NCBI GenBank assembly: GCA_947489925.1
Contig: CANLFK010000077.1
Coordinates: forward strand, 1 to 9,891
Direction of reading: 5' to 3'
From: Candidatus Caenarcanales bacterium
GTDB taxonomy: Bacteria; Cyanobacteriota; Vampirovibrionia; Caenarcaniphilales; Caenarcanaceae
DNA length: 9,891 bases
Shown: positions 1 through 6,098 of the stretch, one piece after another
Position numbering within the stretch: position 1 is the stretch's first letter
Layout: the number at the start of each line of letters is the position of its first letter
Program-made: the position numbers and the translations under genes
Notes under the pieces: generated by a model
Databases searched by the model: none
What the model was told of the DNA's origin: nothing
Seen by the model: only the letters and a program-made list of their open reading frames with translations

Positions 1-60
1 TTCATCAGCTGGAGTTTGTGTTTCAATTTTTTGAAGTTGCTTTTGCAGTTCAGCATTAAT
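1..60 (-). repeat. Intragenic repeat, edge copy (KIETQTPADE)
   Basis: Positions 1-32 repeat positions 364-402 almost exactly, apart from a 6-bp indel and one T in the poly-T run. The shared AGCATTAAT at 52-60 extends the match after a short gap. The copy encodes INAELQKQLQKIETQTPADE at the edge of the visible protein. It lies exactly 363 bp (121 codons) from the other copy, as expected for an in-frame protein repeat that continues beyond the window. Confidence 0.7.
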
Positions 61-2325
61 ATTATTTGTTGTTCCCGTTTGTGCTTGAGATGGCGAAGAC
101 AAAAGCTTGAGAATTATACTTGTTTTGTTTGGTTCTGATGAAGGAAAGGAATATACTTCAAAGTTTAATCCAAGTGCATCTAATACTTGTTTTACCCCTG
201 CAATCCACCGATCAGGTTTCTCACAGTTTTGATAAACAATAAAATTGTTGCCATTTGTTATCAATTTTATTATCCTTTCTTCGATATTTGCTTTCCAGTC
301 TTCAGTTGTAGTAATAGCTAGACTTTGGGGAGTATAGGTTGTAGCACCATATCTTGTCTTAGCTTCATCAGCTGGAGTTTGTGTTTGTGTTTCAATTTTT
401 TTCAGAGCATTAATTAAATCATCAGTTTGTCCACTGCCAGCCATCATTGTCATACTTAGAGGTACTTCACTGCCACTTTTTGCCATGTTTAAAGCACCAT
501 CTATTACTTCTTGCTTGATGACAGGATTTTCCTCACCTAGAGTAATTCGATTATTTATATTACTTTGTATAATTCCATTAAATCTTTCCATTTGAGCAGG
601 TGATAATTCACCCAATTTACTTTTCTGTTGTGGAGTTAAGTCGTTTAAAATTCTTTCTAAATGAGTGGGTGCTTTTGGTGCGTTGAAAGGTACAATATTA
701 TTTGCACCAATTGGTGGTTTTGGGGCATTCCAAGGAGTTACTGAAGTTGGGGTAGTAGTCGCTTTCGGTAAAACTGATGTTGTTTTTGATGTCGTTACTG
801 CTTGTAAAGGTGCTGTTGGGGCTTGTCGTACTTTAATTGAACCTGAAGCGGAATTTTCTGTATCTCGAACTAAAGCCTTAACTTCCTCTATTTGTGATTT
901 TGGAACGCCATTATTTTTTGCCAAGTTTTCTAATTCAATAACATCATCTGCAGTAATAGTTCCTTTTTCAAGCTTTTGAGCAATTGTAATTAGTTTTGCT
1001 AAAGACGGATCAATTTTTGGGATTAATTGATTTACTTCTTTTTCCAAGCCGTATTTGTTTGATTGCTGAATTATGAAGGTTAAATCATCTAAGGCTATAC
1101 TATTATTATTTTTAAGCTTATCTCTTACGCCATTGAGAGCTTGTATTAGTGGTTTTTGAGAATCATCATTTAAATCAGCTTTCTTAATAATTTGAATGAC
1201 TAGATTGTTTAATTCATTAGCATCATCAGGTTTAAGTTCTTTCTGTGATGCAGTAAGAGTAGTTCTTGCAGAATTACCATTTTTTCTCAATACAGCTCTA
1301 AAACCAACTCCCAGCAAAGCTGATGCCATTATTTGAACACCTTTTTCATTCATTAACTTTTGCTTTTCTTCCGCAGTTAAGCTTGGATTTAAAGCTAAAG
1401 TTAAATAATATTCAGCTGTTCCCGAAGTAATACCTGTTCCCGTAAAAAATGTTAAATCAGATAATAAAGGAGCTGCTTTTGTTGCCACATCTGGAGAAAC
1501 TCCCATTATCCCTAAAGTCTTCATAATTTTAGGATTCATCAATTTCCCAAAAGGCTCAAGTCCTAAAAATGCAACATTCACAGTTCCCTCAATTAGTGCT
1601 TGTCCAGCTATAGCTTTCCATGTTTCAGGTTTATTTAAATTACCATTTACACCTTCAGTAACAACTTGAGTAGTAGCTGAATATCCAGTAGTAATTGCAC
1701 CAGTGAGAGCTAGAAAACTAGTAGCTTGAGCCGCTGTCAAAGTTATTTGTGTACCTGCCGTAGTAGTAGCAACTATTCCAGCTGTAGTTATAGTAATTCC
1801 AGTAACTTCTACACCCAAAAGCAAGCCAGCCGCAACCTGAGGAGCAAGAACAGCCACTCCTATACCAGCTCCAACAGCAACTATTCCAGCACCTACTGCT
1901 TTGGCATTTGCCGCATCTACCGTATACTGTCTTATAGTATCTTGTTTCTGAATCAATTTCTGATCTATTTCTTGCAATTTTATTTTTGCATTTTCCAAAG
2001 AGATCTCACCCTTGGCTATTTGAGTCCTTAGTTCTGCTAATTCTTTAAGAGCTTGCCTATAATTTCCTTTTTTATCATAATGTTGGGAAACTTCTTGGAA
2101 AGCTGAAACTGTACCTAAAGGGCCTAAAAAGAGATTTCTTCCTATAGTTCCACCAAAACTAAAATTATCTTCTTCACTACTTAAGCCCTCATTTAAGTAA
2201 TTTTCGGAAATACTGATTTGTTCGAAAAGTATGTCTTTAGGATTTTTAGCTTTAACAGGCGTATTTGTTTTAGCAACGGTAGCTGTTTGGGTTGCAGGAT
2301 TTTTAGTAGTAATTGAATCAGCCAT
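1..2325 (-). CDS. Large unrecognised protein with coiled coil, hydrophobic block and internal repeat (partial, C-terminus off window)
   Basis: The frame runs open from an ATG at 2323-2325 to the window edge, giving 775 residues with no stop, so the C-terminus is missing. I do not recognise the family. Residues 1-30 are polar, rich in Thr, Lys and Ala. Residues about 83-143 are charged and likely a coiled coil (ALKELAELRTQIAKGE and following). Residues about 144-214 form a long Gly/Ala/Thr/Val-rich hydrophobic stretch (AVGAGIVAVGAGIGVAVLA) that could be two or more membrane helices. A second partly hydrophobic stretch lies near 236-345. Helical, polar sequence follows to about 495, then a Pro/Thr/Ala linker (about 499-555) holding two related segments, PWNAPKPPI and PFNAPKAPT, 15 residues apart. 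The last part contains the motif KIETQ(TQ)TPADE twice, 121 residues apart. There is no obvious signal peptide and no SD. The coil-plus-hydrophobic layout resembles pore-forming or translocator proteins in outline only; no function is assigned. Confidence 0.9.
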   Translation of the reverse strand, partial: MADSITTKNPATQTATVAKTNTPVKAKNPKDILFEQISISENYLNEGLSSEEDNFSFGGTIGRNLFLGPLGTVSAFQEVSQHYDKKGNYRQALKELAELRTQIAKGEISLENAKIKLQEIDQKLIQKQDTIRQYTVDAANAKAVGAGIVAVGAGIGVAVLAPQVAAGLLLGVEVTGITITTAGIVATTTAGTQITLTAAQATSFLALTGAITTGYSATTQVVTEGVNGNLNKPETWKAIAGQALIEGTVNVAFLGLEPFGKLMNPKIMKTLGIMGVSPDVATKAAPLLSDLTFFTGTGITSGTAEYYLTLALNPSLTAEEKQKLMNEKGVQIMASALLGVGFRAVLRKNGNSARTTLTASQKELKPDDANELNNLVIQIIKKADLNDDSQKPLIQALNGVRDKLKNNNSIALDDLTFIIQQSNKYGLEKEVNQLIPKIDPSLAKLITIAQKLEKGTITADDVIELENLAKNNGVPKSQIEEVKALVRDTENSASGSIKVRQAPTAPLQAVTTSKTTSVLPKATTTPTSVTPWNAPKPPIGANNIVPFNAPKAPTHLERILNDLTPQQKSKLGELSPAQMERFNGIIQSNINNRITLGEENPVIKQEVIDGALNMAKSGSEVPLSMTMMAGSGQTDDLINALKKIETQTQTPADEAKTRYGATTYTPQSLAITTTEDWKANIEERIIKLITNGNNFIVYQNCEKPDRWIAGVKQVLDALGLNFEVYSFPSSEPNKTSIILKLLSSPSQAQTGTTNNINAELQKQLQKIETQTPADE
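364..414 (-). repeat. Intragenic repeat, inner copy (KIETQTQTPADE)
   Basis: This copy carries two TQ dipeptides where the edge copy has one, because of an extra 6 bp within GTTTGTGTTTGTG on the plus strand. The matching AGCATTAAT lies at 406-414. It encodes LINALKKIETQTQTPADE and is followed in the protein by AKTRYGATTYTPQ and about 110 further residues before the second copy. Confidence 0.7.
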
Positions 2326-2369
2326 AAAAACTTTATTAATCTTAGTGTTCTTGATTTCAATGTTAATCC

Positions 2370-2397
2370 TTGATAATTAGGCTTAAATAAAGGTCAA
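2370..2397 (-). promoter_or_regulatory. Candidate sigma70-type promoter of the left-hand gene
   Basis: On the minus strand, TTGACC (2392-2397) is followed after 16 bp by TATCAA (2370-2375). They match the -35 and -10 consensus at 5 of 6 and 4 of 6 positions. Transcription would begin about 35-40 bp before the ATG at 2325. AT-rich sequence gives many such chance matches, so this is tentative. Confidence 0.3.
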
Positions 2398-2414
2398 GTT
2401 AAACTTAAATAAAG
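2382..2414. repeat. 11-bp direct repeat flanking the candidate -35 box
   Basis: CTTAAATAAAG occurs exactly at 2382-2392 and 2404-2414, 22 bp apart start to start, or about two helical turns. Between them is the perfect short inverted repeat AAGTT-A-AACTT (2396-2406). The arrangement overlaps the proposed -35 box and spacer, so an operator is possible; chance in AT-rich DNA is the alternative. Confidence 0.4.
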
Positions 2415-2607
2415 CGATTAATATTATTTGTTTAAGTTGTTTTTTGTTAAAATTAATTAATTTTTTATCAAGTTTTGAGCTATTTAGCTTTTCTCTTTTT
2501 ACATTCAATTCAAACAAAGCAAGACAAGGAAGTAAAATAAATAATGTGAACTTATTAGTGTATACTTCGTTTCTTAGGCTAATAAGGCTTTTAGGGATAT
2601 ACTTTTG

Positions 2608-3864
2608 CTAGCTCAACTCAGATATTTTCATATAATCTTGCAAAACCTTAGGTATTTTGAAGCCAAGCTTATTGTCCAGTTGATAATTTTCGACAATTGC
2701 AGCCCAAGTGCGTCCTACTGCCAAGCCTGAACCATTCAAAGTATGCACTAATTCATTTTTCTGGTCTCTTTTAAATTTAAGATTAAGTCTGCGAGCCTGA
2801 AAATCAGTACAATTGGAACAACTACTTATTTCACGATACTGATTTTGAGATGGAAACCAAACTTCCAAGTCATAACATTTACTAGCCGAAAAGCCCATAT
2901 CTCCAGCACAAAGCAAAATTCTACGATAAGGCAATTCTAATTTTTCTAAAATATTTTCAGCTTGTCTAACCAATTTCTCATGCTCTGAAAAGCTATCTTC
3001 AGGTTTACAAATATGCACTAATTCAATTTTGTCAAATTGATGTTGTCTAATTAAGCCCCGAGTGTCTCTGCCAGCCGCACCAGCTTCACTGCGAAAACAA
3101 GGAGTATAAGCACATAATTTTTTGGGTAAATCCGCTTCCTTTAAAGCTTGTCCATTTGCGTAAAAACCAGTTAAAGGTACTTCTGCGGTTGGGATTAAAT
3201 ATTGATCAGTATTTTCTAAATGATAAAGATCTTCGGCAAACTTAGGCAATTGACCAGTTCCTCGCAAAATTTGTCCTTGAATAATGGCTGGGGGCGATAA
3301 TTCTAAATAATTGGCATTGGCGGCTTCTTCAAGCATAAACTGAATTAAAGCTCTCTGTAATTTAGCTCCTTGTCCGATAAAAGAACCAAATCGTGAACCA
3401 GAAAGCCTAGTTGTATTTTCAAAATCTAAAATGCCTAAAGCTTCAGCTATTTCCCAATGAGGTTTTGGAGAATTAAGTATTGGTTTATTTCCCCAACTAT
3501 GAATTTCTTGATTTTCCCGTTCATCTTTTCCATCAGGAGTATCAGCAGAAGGCAAATTAGGCATATATAAAATAATAGCTTCTAAAGCTTCATTCAAAGT
3601 TATTTGTTCTTGGTCTAAAACTTGAATTTGGGCATTAATGCTTTTAACTTGAGCTTGTATATTAATAGCTTCATCTTTAGATTTAATTGATTTGCTTAAA
3701 TTATTTCTCTCAGATTTCAATTCATCAGCTTTTTGTTGAATAATTCTTTTTTTTTCATCAATTATAATTAATTCATCAATGGCTTTAATATATTCTAATT
3801 TTCGCTTGCCCAAAGCCACTTTTACTGCTTCTGGATTTTGGCGAATAAGCTTTAAATCTAACAT
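2608..3864 (-). CDS. serS: Seryl-tRNA synthetase
   Basis: Cytoplasmic class II aminoacyl-tRNA synthetase that activates serine with ATP and charges tRNA-Ser (also tRNA-Sec where present). The 418 residues match the usual bacterial length. Residues about 28-100 form the N-terminal antiparallel coiled coil that grips the long variable arm of tRNA-Ser. The catalytic domain shows the TAEVP serine-binding loop (226-230), class II motif 2 beginning FRSEAGAAGRDTRG (257-270) and ending in RQHQFDKIE (273-281), the SNCTDFQARR segment (350-359), and motif 3 GSGLAVGRTWAAIVEN (378-393) with the ATP-binding arginine R385. All expected catalytic elements are present. The ATG start gives the canonical MLDLKLIRQNPE opening; no SD precedes it. 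It follows the 75-codon ORF by 61 bp on the same strand, so the two may be cotranscribed. Confidence 0.98.
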   Translation of the reverse strand: MLDLKLIRQNPEAVKVALGKRKLEYIKAIDELIIIDEKKRIIQQKADELKSERNNLSKSIKSKDEAINIQAQVKSINAQIQVLDQEQITLNEALEAIILYMPNLPSADTPDGKDERENQEIHSWGNKPILNSPKPHWEIAEALGILDFENTTRLSGSRFGSFIGQGAKLQRALIQFMLEEAANANYLELSPPAIIQGQILRGTGQLPKFAEDLYHLENTDQYLIPTAEVPLTGFYANGQALKEADLPKKLCAYTPCFRSEAGAAGRDTRGLIRQHQFDKIELVHICKPEDSFSEHEKLVRQAENILEKLELPYRRILLCAGDMGFSASKCYDLEVWFPSQNQYREISSCSNCTDFQARRLNLKFKRDQKNELVHTLNGSGLAVGRTWAAIVENYQLDNKLGFKIPKVLQDYMKISELS

Positions 3865-3925
3865 TAATCAATTGGTTTCTAATTTTCTAAATTATATAAG
3901 ACTTCAGCAAATATAAAAATCTTGT

Positions 3926-4153
3926 TTAATCAGTTTTTTCAGAATCTTGTTTTGTAGTCAAAGATGATTTTGAGTTAATTCTACTGACTAAAGCTTTAGC
4001 TATTTCTTTACTGTCCATCATTAGCATTTTTTGGTCAAAGTTTTTTAATAAATCATTTTGGTTTTTAATATGTTTAAGGGTTTCTTTCAGTACTGCTAGA
4101 GCCTCAGATGAAGCTGAAGGAAAAACTCTTTTATCATGCTCTTTCTTTAACAT
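3926..4153 (-). CDS. Small hypothetical protein, 75 aa
   Basis: This is a short ORF with an ATG start and TAA stop, 61 bp upstream of serS on the same strand. I do not recognise the product. It is hydrophilic, rich in Lys, Ser, Asp and Glu, and probably largely helical (SEALAVLKETLKHIKNQNDL), with a polar, likely disordered C-terminal tail. It has no Cys, no membrane segment and no signal peptide. The nearest purine-rich motif, GGAG, lies about 15 bases before the ATG, too far for a normal SD. It is supported by filling the space between serS and the divergent region, with no competing longer ORF. It could still be a chance ORF in the serS leader. Confidence 0.55.
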   Translation of the reverse strand: MLKKEHDKRVFPSASSEALAVLKETLKHIKNQNDLLKNFDQKMLMMDSKEIAKALVSRINSKSSLTTKQDSEKTD

Positions 4154-4428
4154 GGATGATTTATTTTTGCTCCGTCTCTGTTTTTGATATATTAAATTGA
4201 CCCAAACTTTAAGCTAAAATAACTATAACTATCTAAAAAAAATTTAATAATTGCTTAAGCCAGAATCTTTGTTTTAATCAGCTTTAGCCCTAGTGATTTT
4301 GCCTAAATTAAAACCGAAAAAATAAGTTAAGACTAAGATTTTTATTAAGTTTAAAAGCCTTTTGCCCTAAATTAAGGTTTTTGTGCTTAAATATTAGATT
4401 ATTATTGTTACTCAATTGTTTTAATAAA
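4154..4428. promoter_or_regulatory. Divergent intergenic region between the serS and rplI transcription units
   Basis: These 275 AT-rich bp separate the minus-strand unit (75-aa ORF, serS) from the plus-strand unit (rplI onward), so they should hold promoters for both. Toward the minus strand, TAATAT (4189-4194) is a possible -10 box. Toward the plus strand, TTGACC (4197-4202) resembles a -35 box but has no well-spaced -10 partner. A 15-16 bp near-direct repeat (TTTTGCC[C]TAAATTAA) occurs at 4297-4311 and 4360-4375. I see no riboswitch, tRNA or strong hairpin. Confidence 0.5.
4362..4392 (+). promoter_or_regulatory. Weak candidate promoter for rplI
   Basis: TTGCCC (4362-4367) and TTAAAT (4387-4392) are 19 bp apart, and TG at 4384-4385 gives an extended -10 look. 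Each hexamer matches consensus at 4 of 6 positions. Transcription would start about 30 bp before the rplI ATG. The support is weak. Confidence 0.2.
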
Positions 4429-4899
4429 ATGCCAGTTAAACTTATCTTAAAAGAAGACATCGATTCATTAGGCAAAGCCGGCGAGCTAGTGAATGTCAAG
4501 CAAGGTTATGCACGAAATTATTTAATACCAAATGGTCATGCAATTTTGGCAACTTTACCTAATTTGGTTTGGCTAAAAAATCACCGTGAAAAGCTTCAAG
4601 AAGAATCAAAACAGAAAAAAGATAATGCTTTGTCAGATAAGCAAACTTTAGAGAATTTAGAAGAAATTACCATTTACTCACAAATTGGACCAACTGGTAA
4701 ATTATACGGTCGTATTACTAACCGAGATATTGCTGAAAAAATCAATGAATTATCTCGTGATAAATTACATATTCAGCATAAATCAGTTTCAATACCTTCT
4801 CATATTCATGGAATTGATGAATTAGGACTTTATGAAGCATCAGTTAATTTTGGAGCTGGTATCAAAGGTCAAATTCGTTTAATTGTGCAAGAAGGTTAA
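4429..4899 (+). CDS. rplI: 50S ribosomal protein bL9
   Basis: bL9 binds 23S rRNA near the L1 stalk base through its N-terminal domain and reaches out from the large subunit with a long helix. The 156-residue product is slightly longer than the common 147-150. The N-terminal domain shows MPVKLILKEDIDSLGKAGEL and the signature GYARNYLIPNGHAILAT (about residues 25-41). A charged central helix follows (about 44-80, HREKLQEESKQKKD and on), then the C-terminal domain with the GPTGKLYGRIT turn (about 88-98) and the usual IHGIDELGLYEASV ending. I chose the ATG at 4429 because it starts exactly at the conserved N-terminus; a TTG-initiated extension from 4381 adds 16 hydrophobic residues not expected in bL9. 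No SD is present. It is first of a four-gene run with pdxJ 24 bp downstream. The usual partners rpsF, rpsR and ssb are not adjacent. Confidence 0.97.
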   Translation: MPVKLILKEDIDSLGKAGELVNVKQGYARNYLIPNGHAILATLPNLVWLKNHREKLQEESKQKKDNALSDKQTLENLEEITIYSQIGPTGKLYGRITNRDIAEKINELSRDKLHIQHKSVSIPSHIHGIDELGLYEASVNFGAGIKGQIRLIVQEG

Positions 4900-4923
4900 G
4901 TTTTACGCATTAAGACTAAAATT

Positions 4924-5658
4924 ATGCTTGATAAAAAGGTTTTACTTTGTGTAAATATTGACCATATTGCCACGATTAGAGAAGCTCGCAAAGGTATTGA
5001 GCCAAATATAGTTCAGGCTACTTCATTATGCGAGGAAGCTGGAGCAGATGGTATAACAGTACATTTAAGAGAAGATCGAAGACATATACAAACAGCTGAT
5101 TTATTTGCTTTAAAAGAAATTATTAAAAGTCGTTTTACGCTAGAAATGTCTGCTAGTGATGAAATTCTGGAAATAGCAAAAAAAATTAAGCCAGATTTAT
5201 TAACTATTGTGCCAGAAAAAAGAGCTGAATTAACGACCGAGGGCGGCTTAAACTTAAAAGATCAAAAAGAGAATATTAAAGTTTTTTTGGCTAAAGCCTT
5301 TGATTTGTCTTTGAAAGCTAGTTTATTTATTGAGCCAGACTTAGAAACAATTGAAATTGCTCATCAAATCGGAGCAAAGCAAATTGAATTACATACTGGC
5401 AAATATTCAAATTATTTAGTTAATTCAACCGAAAGTTTAAGCGAATTAAAAAGAATTGAGACAGCCAGTAAATTTGCTAAAGATTTGGGCTTTAAAGTTA
5501 ATTTGGGACATGGTTTAAACTTACAAAACTTGCCACCTATTCTTAAAATTAAGGATTTAGAGGAATTACATATTGGGCATTCAATTATTGCGAGGGCGGT
5601 TTTAATTGGCTTGCCTTTAGCAGTGAAAGAAGTTAAAGACTTAATTAAAAACAGTTGA
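4924..5658 (+). CDS. pdxJ: Pyridoxine 5'-phosphate synthase
   Basis: PdxJ joins 1-deoxy-D-xylulose 5-phosphate and 3-amino-2-oxopropyl phosphate to give pyridoxine 5'-phosphate, the last ring-forming step of the DXP-dependent vitamin B6 pathway in the cytoplasm. The 244 residues match the family length for this TIM-barrel enzyme. The sequence shows the opening VNIDHIATIREAR (10-22), the active-site loop GITVHLREDRRH (43-54, with H47 and R49), the catalytic-region glutamate in LEMSAS (E74), VPEKRAELTTEGGL (96-109), IELHTGKY (154-161, E155), NLGHGLN (193-199, H196) and the phosphate-binding HIGHSIIARAV (216-226). All recognised active-site positions are kept. The ATG start gives the usual short N-terminus. 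It lies between rplI (24 bp upstream) and folB (15 bp downstream), so cotranscription is likely. It implies the DXP-dependent rather than the PdxS/PdxT route. Confidence 0.98.
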   Translation: MLDKKVLLCVNIDHIATIREARKGIEPNIVQATSLCEEAGADGITVHLREDRRHIQTADLFALKEIIKSRFTLEMSASDEILEIAKKIKPDLLTIVPEKRAELTTEGGLNLKDQKENIKVFLAKAFDLSLKASLFIEPDLETIEIAHQIGAKQIELHTGKYSNYLVNSTESLSELKRIETASKFAKDLGFKVNLGHGLNLQNLPPILKIKDLEELHIGHSIIARAVLIGLPLAVKEVKDLIKNS

Positions 5659-5673
5659 AAAATTAAAAACAAA

Positions 5674-6042
5674 ATGGATCATATAAAAGTTGAAAATATA
5701 ACTTGTTATACAAAAATTGGTGTTGCTGATAATGAAAGGGCGATTGGGCAAAGATTAAAAATTGACCTTGAAGTTTTTTTTGATTTAAGCAAGGCTGGTG
5801 CTTCAGATGAATTAAAAGACACTGTCAGTTATGTTTCATTAGTTGAAATTATTAGCTCTTTAACAATTAACCGTGAATTTAAACTAATAGAACATTTAGC
5901 CGCTGAGGCTTGCCAAGCCATATTTAAAGAAATTAGTAAAATTCAGGCAATTGGAATTAGAGTTTTTAAGCCACATATTCCTAGTCCTCAATTTATTGGT
6001 TTGCCAAGTGTTTATATTTTTCGGGAAAGAAATATTGAGTGA
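5674..6042 (+). CDS. folB: Dihydroneopterin aldolase
   Basis: FolB cleaves 7,8-dihydroneopterin to 6-hydroxymethyl-7,8-dihydropterin and glycolaldehyde in folate synthesis; many members also epimerise the substrate. The 122 residues fit the family. Visible active-site positions are E21 in GVADNERAIGQ (16-26), Y53 in TVSYVSL, E73 in the pterin-anchoring LIEHLA (71-76), and the catalytic lysine K99 in VFKP (97-100). The family octamer would form from the short tunnelling fold. The segment DLSKAGASDELKDT resembles cyanobacterial FolB sequences, which is one basis for the lineage guess. The ATG follows the pdxJ stop by 15 bp with only A-rich sequence before it and no SD. No folK or folP lies next to it in this window. 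Confidence 0.95.
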   Translation: MDHIKVENITCYTKIGVADNERAIGQRLKIDLEVFFDLSKAGASDELKDTVSYVSLVEIISSLTINREFKLIEHLAAEACQAIFKEISKIQAIGIRVFKPHIPSPQFIGLPSVYIFRERNIE

Positions 6043-6098
6043 AACAAAAAAGTCATTTAAAGCTGATAAAATTCAATTTACTTAATTAAAAAATTCTT

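Larger units (their letters stand above)
2326..2607. other. Intergenic region between serS and the large left-hand gene
   Basis: These 282 bp hold no convincing ORF or structured RNA. The left-hand gene's 5' end lies at one side and the serS 3' end at the other, both on the minus strand. There is a candidate promoter and an 11-bp direct repeat near 2370-2414. No strong GC-rich terminator follows serS; only weak stems are visible, for example AGCTA/TAGCT with a 2-base loop near 2479-2490, next to a T-rich run on the plus strand. Whether serS transcripts read into the left-hand gene cannot be decided from the sequence. Confidence 0.6.

Noticed and set aside
665..979. Plus-strand 104-codon ORF
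   Set aside because: It lies wholly inside the long minus-strand frame of the left-hand gene and is antisense to its Pro/Thr/Ala linker; its low-complexity composition (GAFGALKG) mirrors that linker.
1726..2031. Plus-strand 101-codon ORF rich in Ser, Tyr and Cys
   Set aside because: It is antisense to the coiled coil and hydrophobic block of the left-hand gene; the Ser/Tyr/Cys-rich content is what antisense of Ala/Gly/Thr codons gives.
2479..2502. Possible plus-strand terminator: AGCTA/TAGCT hairpin then a T-rich run
   Set aside because: The stem is 5 bp with a 2-base loop, and no plus-strand gene ends here; it is likely chance in AT-rich DNA.
2555..2607. Possible serS terminator hairpin
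   Set aside because: Only short AT stems (GTATA/TATAC, about 35 bases apart) and a direct AGGCT repeat are present, not a stable GC-rich hairpin with a T-run.
4381..4428. TTG-initiated N-terminal extension of bL9
   Set aside because: It adds 16 hydrophobic residues not found in the family; the ATG at 4429 matches the conserved N-terminus.
4308..4499. Minus-strand 63-codon ORF overlapping the rplI start
   Set aside because: It overlaps the conserved bL9 N-terminus on the other strand, has low-complexity Asn/Leu content and no recognisable product.
5412..5672. Minus-strand 86-codon ORF
   Set aside because: It is antisense to the conserved C-terminal half of pdxJ, so it is a shadow.
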